From the NCBI GenBank assembly GCA_005793375.1, contig SXSK01000266.1, positions 1-51,099 of the forward strand: DNA of 51,099 nt, in the 5' to 3' direction. The stretch is from Verrucomicrobiales bacterium (GTDB lineage: Bacteria > Verrucomicrobiota > Verrucomicrobiia > Limisphaerales > UBA9464). The notes under the pieces were generated by a model that saw only the letters and a program-made list of their open reading frames with translations, was not told where the DNA came from and searched no databases. Positions 45,401 to 51,099 of the stretch are shown here, piece by piece. Each line of letters opens with the position of its first letter. The first letter of the stretch is position 1. Both the position numbers and the translations under genes were made by a program.

Positions 45401-47571
45401 CGTCCCTTGGACAGTCCGGGTTTTTCCATGAGGACATACAGCCCAAACCATTGGTTCGAGTTTATCATGCCACCCTTGTTCAGGTAGACCTCGACGAACC
45501 GCGTCCGAGGCGCGCTGGAATTCATTTGGGCGCTAATCTCCATGGTGAAGGGATTGTGGATCAGCATCGGGTCAAACCCATTCGGCGCATAGAGAACCCA
45601 TTCCGAATCCTCGGGCATGCCCAAAAGTTTCACGTCTTTGTCCTGGTCGAATTCGTCCCAGATATCCACGGCGAAGTTCGACTGCGGCTGACCGCCGGTG
45701 CTAGACCCCCGTGTCTTGATGCCGGCGCGAGTCGCCAGATTAGGGGGTCGGCGGAGGGAGGTCAGCCCGTTTTTGGGTTCGTACAAGCTCAGGTGGACGG
45801 GGGTGTTTCGGGTCCCTGAGACGGAGGCCGCCTTGAGAGTCGTGATGATAATCACGGGCAGGGATGACGTAAACGACGCCAAGTGAGGGAGGCTGTTCGT
45901 CAGGTGGAGAAACGTTTCGCTCGATGGCGGCCCGGCAACCAATCCGGGGCTGTAAGCTCTGGCACGAACCTGGAGAGTGTTGGTGATTTGAAGCGGGGCG
46001 GTGTAGGTCAGCAAGTTTTTGTTGGTCTCAGCTGGAAACGTTCCGTCGATCGTGTAGCGAATGACCGCCTTGGTATCGACCGTCTCCAGCGTCAGCTGAA
46101 ATGGTCCGGTAATTGTTCCACTAACACGTGAGAACTGGACGCCCGGGGAGAAGCCGCTGCCGGTTTGAGCGTTAATGGCGCGAGGCGTCGCCAGTGTGAA
46201 GAGGCCAAATTCTTCACCGGCACCCGGAACTCGACCGTAACTAACGTCCCGTGATTGTGGGGGAAACCGCGGAGAAAACGCCGAGACGACTTCGCCATCG
46301 GGTGCTACCAGTGCCAGATATTCGCCACTCGCTGAGAGTTTGAAGTTGGTGTGGAAACTGGCGAACGCGTTGGGTCGGCTTCTGCAGGCTCTGGCGACCG
46401 ATGTTGGCATGGTCGTCTTGTTCTTCTGCGAAGCGAATACCACGAGGTAAGCGTCGGGTCCGAGTTCATAGGAGGGGAAACGCCACTTGGCTTTTTCATC
46501 CGGGTCATCGGTCAGAGACCAACCCCCTAGATTGACGGGGGTGGTGCCGGCGTTGTGGAGTTCGATCCAGTCGGCCGGGTCGCAATCGTCGTCGTAGACC
46601 GCCTTGTCGGTATCGGCCATGAATTCGGAAATGTACACCTTCCCTCGGGCGGCGGCGGGGTCGAGGGTGACGGTCCACGTGGATCCGACGAAGGGTTGGG
46701 GCGTGCCGAGGGTATCGGTGATACTATGGGAGTCGGCCCAGCGAAATTCAACCGAACCGGCGGTGGGTTGGAGAAAACCGAAGACAAATTGAGTGGGCGT
46801 GCGACGCTCCAGCCCGGTGGCTGGAATGCCATTGACTAGCAGATCGGCGGCATCGACACCCGAAACCGGTTCACTGAAGTTGATTTCGAGTTGAACCAAG
46901 GAATCCACCGTCGAGTTCGGGGGCGGGATTCGTTCGGCCAGGGTGGGTGGAGTGGTATCCGCCTCGACGTTGACATTGGCCAGAAAGGCGAAATCGCTGC
47001 TATCGGATAACGATGAATTGAAGGCCTGAACGGCCAGCACGTTGTCGCCATCGACGAGGAGTTTCCATGGGTTCTGAACATCGATGTCCTGATAACCCAA
47101 CGGTTCTTGGAGGGCGCCGAGCGCGGTGGAACGGACGGGCAAGTCGCCCTCCGAAACGTTGTAGCGGCCGATTTCCGTGCCGTTCAGCCAGACAACGAAC
47201 CCGTCGTCGGCCAATACGTTCATCGTGAAAGTGCCAATGCTCCCTGGACTGCTGACACGGAACTTATGGCGAAAGAAAACAGCCGTGTATGCTCCGCGCA
47301 TGTCGGTGAGTTCGGTTCCGACGTATGGCTCTCCATAGTAGAAGGGAGCTTTACCGGTTTGCCAGGCGGTGGCGTTGTAACCCGTTTGACGCCAAGCGGT
47401 CGCATCGGCTGCCGAGGCCTCGGTCCGGCCCTTGAAATAACTCCATGTCGTATTAGGCCCGACAATCTCCGTGGCATGGGACGTGACAAGGCACGTAAAG
47501 AAGGAACAAAGGCTGCCCAGGAGGGCATTACAGAAAGGTTTCATGGAAGCGTCCGAGGAGCCTACCGACAA
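42469..47571 (-). CDS. Giant secreted CotH kinase family / lamin-tail protein (1700 aa)
   Basis: LTD blocks ISEFMADTDKAVYDDDCDPADWIELHNAGTTPVNLGGWSL; chitobiase-C-like AVIRYTIDGTFPAETN; CotH-like KVEYGPRWDYDRAWESKDDGRDDNPRVW; DVDGDGLPDAWEIQHGLATDSAAADNGPDGDPDADGFLNRHELLNGTNPKDATSA. Confidence 0.88.
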   Translation of the reverse strand: MSVGSSDASMKPFCNALLGSLCSFFTCLVTSHATEIVGPNTTWSYFKGRTEASAADATAWRQTGYNATAWQTGKAPFYYGEPYVGTELTDMRGAYTAVFFRHKFRVSSPGSIGTFTMNVLADDGFVVWLNGTEIGRYNVSEGDLPVRSTALGALQEPLGYQDIDVQNPWKLLVDGDNVLAVQAFNSSLSDSSDFAFLANVNVEADTTPPTLAERIPPPNSTVDSLVQLEINFSEPVSGVDAADLLVNGIPATGLERRTPTQFVFGFLQPTAGSVEFRWADSHSITDTLGTPQPFVGSTWTVTLDPAAARGKVYISEFMADTDKAVYDDDCDPADWIELHNAGTTPVNLGGWSLTDDPDEKAKWRFPSYELGPDAYLVVFASQKNKTTMPTSVARACRSRPNAFASFHTNFKLSASGEYLALVAPDGEVVSAFSPRFPPQSRDVSYGRVPGAGEEFGLFTLATPRAINAQTGSGFSPGVQFSRVSGTITGPFQLTLETVDTKAVIRYTIDGTFPAETNKNLLTYTAPLQITNTLQVRARAYSPGLVAGPPSSETFLHLTNSLPHLASFTSSLPVIIITTLKAASVSGTRNTPVHLSLYEPKNGLTSLRRPPNLATRAGIKTRGSSTGGQPQSNFAVDIWDEFDQDKDVKLLGMPEDSEWVLYAPNGFDPMLIHNPFTMEISAQMNSSAPRTRFVEVYLNKGGMINSNQWFGLYVLMEKPGLSKGRIDAPKAQPEDVDFPEVTGSYMFKTDRLDDGDAGFNAGGSQNAFVEPKEREMKSPQRAPQLAYLTKYWRDMQNAMSISNPDRRDPVLGYRAYIEVTNWMDFHLLETLSGQVDAIRLSTYFYKRRNGKVEYGPRWDYDRAWESKDDGRDDNPRVWDGGGGLFATPWWNTLLRDVDAWQLWVDRWELHRRGPLSLANMHSVIDRMTNEVRWVQPREAKRWTETTPRGGYDNETRIMKTWISNRVSWIDAQFARPPRLSSSDAVVTPGFKFDLTVPTGISNPTNVSMYYTLDGTDPRGSTGAIGPSAFQYSGPITITTNTRVIARLIDKARIQKGPPSTTPWSGQVTATFVVTPAPLALTELMFHPDAPVGSLYAAGDFEFLELKNISNRELNLVGYHFNAGIEFTFTATNEVTSLAPGERVLVVRNRAAFLSRYPGISRIAGEFAGSLDDAGERLSLAGPAEEPIFDFSYNDSWYRLADGAGFSLVAINENQPSSSSGQPNAWRLSAAAGGSPGAVDGTPIVVPRVVVNEVLPRTAPVAGEAQIELANLENTTADVSGWYISDSFDEPRKVRLPSGTRILRNGIIVLRESVFNLPNGEGFRLSTKGDDIWIFSADREGALTGYYHGFSFASSEPAQSFGRFVTSTGEESFLIQKSPTMGAINAGPAIGPVVFSEILFQPPALGIQNNTVDEVVELLNTSNALVPLFDLAHATNTWRLRGGIDFDFPRNFALPPFGRVLLVGFDPILEPATLESFQRRMGFDLATPIVGPWQGTLANGSDTLRLLRPGTPVVNSQDGSVSLTHITVEELTYRDQTPWPSQTSGTGRSLTRRDFATYGGDPMAWLASPRLSPGIDVDGDGLPDAWEIQHGLATDSAAADNGPDGDPDADGFLNRHELLNGTNPKDATSAIQLGVRYGAGDIVNLMLAASPGRKFRIESRPATDQGTWSFIREILVPGNGIAVLASEPAASDSHYYRVSLVP

Positions 47572-47652
47572 CAGACGTAATAATCCAACCGAGATGTTTC
47601 TGAATCGTCACACAATCTTCCCCTCTCGACTTCTCGGCATGGGACGACCTAA

Positions 47653-49467
47653 ATGCCCGGACGACATATGTCTGAAATTGCCTCCAGCAATCCGGTGCCC
47701 GTTCCGGCCGATTTTATTCGCGACATCGTTACCACTCACGTGGCTGAGAAACGATATCCGCAAATCATCACCCGGTTTCCGCCCGAGCCCAATGGCTACC
47801 TGCATATTGGCCATGCAAAGTCCATTTGCCTCAATTTTGGCATTGCCCGCGAATACCAGGGGCGGTGCAACCTGCGAATGGACGACACCAACCCCGCCAA
47901 GGAAGATCTCGAGTATGTTGAATCCATCCAGGAGGATGTGCGTTGGCTCATCCGCGGTTGGGCTGACCACTGCCTAGGGCTCAAGGCCCAGGGGACGGGA
48001 CCCATTGATGAGGTGATCGGAGGGCGGACCGATTACCGAATGGAGGCGGTGATGGCGGCGGATGGGGTGGAGCGTGAGCCATTCTTTGCATCCGATTACT
48101 TCGAACAAATCCATCGATATGCGGTGCAGCTGATCCGGCTCGGCAAGGCCTACATTTGCGATCTATCGCCTGCCGACACCGAACATTACAGGGGGTCACC
48201 CGATCGCCCGGGCACCGACAGTCCATTTCGGACTCGAAGCGTGGAAGAAAACTTGGCGTTGTTCGCTCGAATGACGGCTGGGGAGTTTCCGGATGGTGCG
48301 CGCACTTTGCGTGCAAAGATCGACATGTCGTCCCCGAACATTTGGCTTCGAGACCCGGTTTTGTACCGAATTCGGCATGTGGAGCATCACCACACCGGTG
48401 CTCGGTGGTGCGTGTATCCGTTGTATGATTTCGCGCATTGCCTGAGCGATTACCTTGAGGGAATCACCCACTCCATATGCACCTTGGAATTTGAGGTGCA
48501 CCGGCCGTTGTACGATTGGATTCTCCAGGCTCTGACGCTACCCCGACCCCTGCCGCATCAGTATGAGTTTGCGCGGTTGAACCTGGGTTACACACTCATC
48601 AGCAAACGCAAACTCATGGCGCTGGTGAAGGAAGGGCTCGTTTCCGGTTGGGATGATCCCCGGTTGCCGACGTTGTCCGGGATGCGGCGCCGAGGGGTTC
48701 GCCCCGAGGCCTTGCGAGAATTTGCCCGCAGCATCGGCGTCACCAAGTACAATGCATTGACGGATGTCGCCGTGCTGGAAAAGGCCATTCGAGACGACCT
48801 GAACCGTTACGCTACCCGCCGACTAGCGGTCCTCCGTCCCATCAAAGTGGTTCTGACGAATTTGGGAGAAACCGAGACTGTGGAGCTCACTGCAGTCAAC
48901 AACCCGGAAGATCCCGCCTCGGGGACGCGAACGATCCAACTCACCCGGGAGGTTTGGATTGAGCAGGACGACTTCATGGAAGTGGCGCCACCGAAGTATT
49001 TCCGGCTGCGGCCCGGTGGCGAAGTTCGGTTGAAATATGCATGCATCATTCGATGCGACGACGTGGTCAAGGATGCTGCCGGGCGGATCACGGAATTGCA
49101 TTGCACGGCTCAATTCGACACTCGAACCGGTGGAACCAACGCGGCAAAGAAGGTGAAGGGCACCATTCATTGGGTCAGCGCCTCGCTAGGAATTCCGGCG
49201 GAGGTTCGGCTTTACGATCGGCTATTCACCGAGGAAGAACCCGAGAAAGATGGGCGAGATTTTAAGTCGGTGCTCAATCCCGGTTCTCTCTCGGTGGTGT
49301 TTGGATTTATTGAACCGTCACTGAGTGGTGCCAATTTGGGGGAGAATTTTCAGTTTGAGCGACTGGGTTATTTTTGCCTCGACAGCGACAATAGCGCGAC
49401 GAAACGGGTTTTTAACCGCACGATTACCTTAAAGGACGCCTGGGCTAAGGAATCGGTGAAGGTCTGA
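47653..49467 (+). CDS. glnS: Glutaminyl-tRNA synthetase
   Basis: RFPPEPNGYLHIGHAKSICLNFGIA; LRMDDTNPAKEDLEYVESIQEDVRWL; YTLISKRKLMALV; C-terminal LNPGSLSVVFGFIEPSLSGANLGENFQFERLGYFCLDSDN. Alternate ATG at 47668. Confidence 0.97.
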   Translation: MPGRHMSEIASSNPVPVPADFIRDIVTTHVAEKRYPQIITRFPPEPNGYLHIGHAKSICLNFGIAREYQGRCNLRMDDTNPAKEDLEYVESIQEDVRWLIRGWADHCLGLKAQGTGPIDEVIGGRTDYRMEAVMAADGVEREPFFASDYFEQIHRYAVQLIRLGKAYICDLSPADTEHYRGSPDRPGTDSPFRTRSVEENLALFARMTAGEFPDGARTLRAKIDMSSPNIWLRDPVLYRIRHVEHHHTGARWCVYPLYDFAHCLSDYLEGITHSICTLEFEVHRPLYDWILQALTLPRPLPHQYEFARLNLGYTLISKRKLMALVKEGLVSGWDDPRLPTLSGMRRRGVRPEALREFARSIGVTKYNALTDVAVLEKAIRDDLNRYATRRLAVLRPIKVVLTNLGETETVELTAVNNPEDPASGTRTIQLTREVWIEQDDFMEVAPPKYFRLRPGGEVRLKYACIIRCDDVVKDAAGRITELHCTAQFDTRTGGTNAAKKVKGTIHWVSASLGIPAEVRLYDRLFTEEEPEKDGRDFKSVLNPGSLSVVFGFIEPSLSGANLGENFQFERLGYFCLDSDNSATKRVFNRTITLKDAWAKESVKV

Positions 49468-49522
49468 TTGCGGAGCGTTTCCGGTTTGCTGTCTACGGGT
49501 GCCAGGGTAGCGTCAGGACTTT

Positions 49523-50791
49523 ATGACAGTTCAACTCGCCTACGGGCAGGGCCAACTTGCGGTGGATTTTCCGGCGGATCGAACAACGGTGATTGAACCG
49601 GCGCATCGGTCCGGACTCGCCGATGAGCGCGCCGCTGTGCTGAGCGCCCTCGATCAACCCATCGGCACTCGAGCTCTCCGGGAGTGGCTCAAACCCAACG
49701 CCCGGATCTGCATCCTGTTCACTGATATCACCCGCGCGACGCCAAATGAGCGGATCATCCCTTGGGTCTTGAGTTACCTGGAAGCCGCGGGCGTTCGTCC
49801 AGAGCAGATCACCCTGCTCAATCAGTTGGGCACGCATCGACCGAATACTCCGGCTGAATTGGAAAGAATGCTCACCCCTGCGGTGGTCGCCAAATATCGG
49901 GTGATCAACCATGAACCCGAGGAAGAATCGGCTTGCGTCGCGCTAGGGACCACGCGCACCGGGGTCCCCGCCTGGATCCATCGGCAATGCGTCGAGGCGG
50001 AAGTTCGGATTGTCACTGGGTTTATTGAACCTCATTTTTTCGCCGGATTCAGCGGTGGCCCCAAAGGCATTATGCCGGGCGTGGCCCACGTGCGGACGGT
50101 CATGAGCAATCATGGCGCTCACAATATCGGAGATCCGCGCGCCACCTTCGGCGTGTGCGAAGGCAATCCATTATGGGAAGAACTTCGGGATATCGCTTTG
50201 CGTGCCGGTCCCAGTTTCCTGCTGAATGTTACCCTGAACGAAAAGCGATCCATTACCGGGGTTTTCGCAGGGGATTTGATCGAAGCACACCGGACGGGAC
50301 GTGAATTCGTCCGGACGTCTGCGATGCAGAAGGTCAAGCAGCCCTTTGAAGTCGTCGTGACGACCAACTCAGGCTACCCGCTCGATATGAACCTCTACCA
50401 AGGGGTCAAAGGGATGAGTGCTGGGGCCCGCATTATCGCCGAAGGCGGCACGCTCATCCTGGCGGCCGAATGTCGCGAGGGCATCCCGAATGGGAGTCCC
50501 CTGGACAAACTGCTCCGAGAATCGAGGTCACCCGAGGAAATCCTCACCATGTTGGCGACACCGGGATTCGTCCGGCCCGAACAATGGCAGGCCCAAATCC
50601 AAGCGTTGATCCAACGCCGTGCTCGGGTGCAGGTGTACTCGACACTGTCCGAAGAGTCCCTCCGGGTGGCCCACCTCCAGGGTTGCCGTGACATTGGAGC
50701 CACGGTTCGAGCCGAACTCGAGCGTTTCGGACCGCACGCCCGCGTTGCCGTCCTGCCGCAAGGCCCTCTGACTATCCCCTATCTTGCGTGA
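49523..50791 (+). CDS. Lactate racemase domain-containing protein (LarA-like, DUF2088)
   Basis: FTDITRATPNERIIPWVLSYLEAAGV; LNQLGTHRPNTPAELERML; VTGFIEPHFFAGFSGGPKGIMPGVA; GYPLDMNLYQGVKGMSAGARI. Confidence 0.92.
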   Translation: MTVQLAYGQGQLAVDFPADRTTVIEPAHRSGLADERAAVLSALDQPIGTRALREWLKPNARICILFTDITRATPNERIIPWVLSYLEAAGVRPEQITLLNQLGTHRPNTPAELERMLTPAVVAKYRVINHEPEEESACVALGTTRTGVPAWIHRQCVEAEVRIVTGFIEPHFFAGFSGGPKGIMPGVAHVRTVMSNHGAHNIGDPRATFGVCEGNPLWEELRDIALRAGPSFLLNVTLNEKRSITGVFAGDLIEAHRTGREFVRTSAMQKVKQPFEVVVTTNSGYPLDMNLYQGVKGMSAGARIIAEGGTLILAAECREGIPNGSPLDKLLRESRSPEEILTMLATPGFVRPEQWQAQIQALIQRRARVQVYSTLSEESLRVAHLQGCRDIGATVRAELERFGPHARVAVLPQGPLTIPYLA

Positions 50792-51046
50792 TTTTTTCGA
50801 AATCAAAACATTGTTCTGCAACGACTAACGGCAATACATGGCTCCATTTCTGAAGCTCTCCGGAAGTCAGCTCAAAGTTTTCCTTCGCCAGAGGGGCCTT
50901 GCTCATGTTCCATCGCCCGCCATTTCAGGTTGTGTCCTTGAACCCGCTGACATTCAAGTTTCGTCACGCCACACCCGGCGCTACCCCAAGCTCCGGGATC
51001 AACTCCGTTCCATTCTGCCTCAGCGGACCACGTCGCTTCTTGTTCC

Positions 51047-51099
51047 ATGCCCAAACGCACTGACATTCATTCCGTTCTGATCAGCGGCGCCGGCCCCAG
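51047..51099 (+). CDS. carB: 5' end of carbamoyl-phosphate synthase large subunit (truncated by window end)
   Basis: ATG at 51047 reads MPKRTDIHSVLISGAGP, matching the canonical CarB N-terminus MPKRTDIxSxLIxGAGP. Confidence 0.8.
   Translation, partial: MPKRTDIHSVLISGAGP

Noticed and set aside
45187-45819. 210-aa plus-strand ORF antisense to the giant CotH protein
   Set aside because: Shadow ORF; the opposite strand has clear domain content.
50838-51080. 80-aa plus-strand ORF
   Set aside because: Overlaps the recognisable carB start in another frame and has no family features.

Overview
The window looks like a GC-rich PVC-superphylum chromosome, most likely Verrucomicrobiota. That placement is inferred from PVC-type cytochrome, DUF1501/DUF1800, CotH/lamin-tail and DUF1559-like pilin families. 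I support about 29 protein-coding genes, including a 5'-edge SNF2 helicase and a truncated carB at the 3' edge. I also see two hairpin/T-tract structures and one decayed patch with a truncated HAAS/permease-prefix fragment and a RAYT-like transposase remnant. I recognised no CRISPR array, rRNA, tRNA or intact prophage by eye. Much of the content is housekeeping: pyrR-pyrB, glnS, trmO, msrP, nif3-like, ggt, moxR-DUF58, larA-like and the carB start. The strongest candidate for something undescribed is a tandem pair of roughly 1,120-aa Clp/Hsp100-like AAA+ proteins (10813-17557, minus strand). They lack a recognisable Clp_N domain. They carry a C-terminal coiled coil plus a region resembling the class-I release-factor PCRF domain, without a visible GGQ catalytic domain. 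All family calls come from reading translations; no database search was run.
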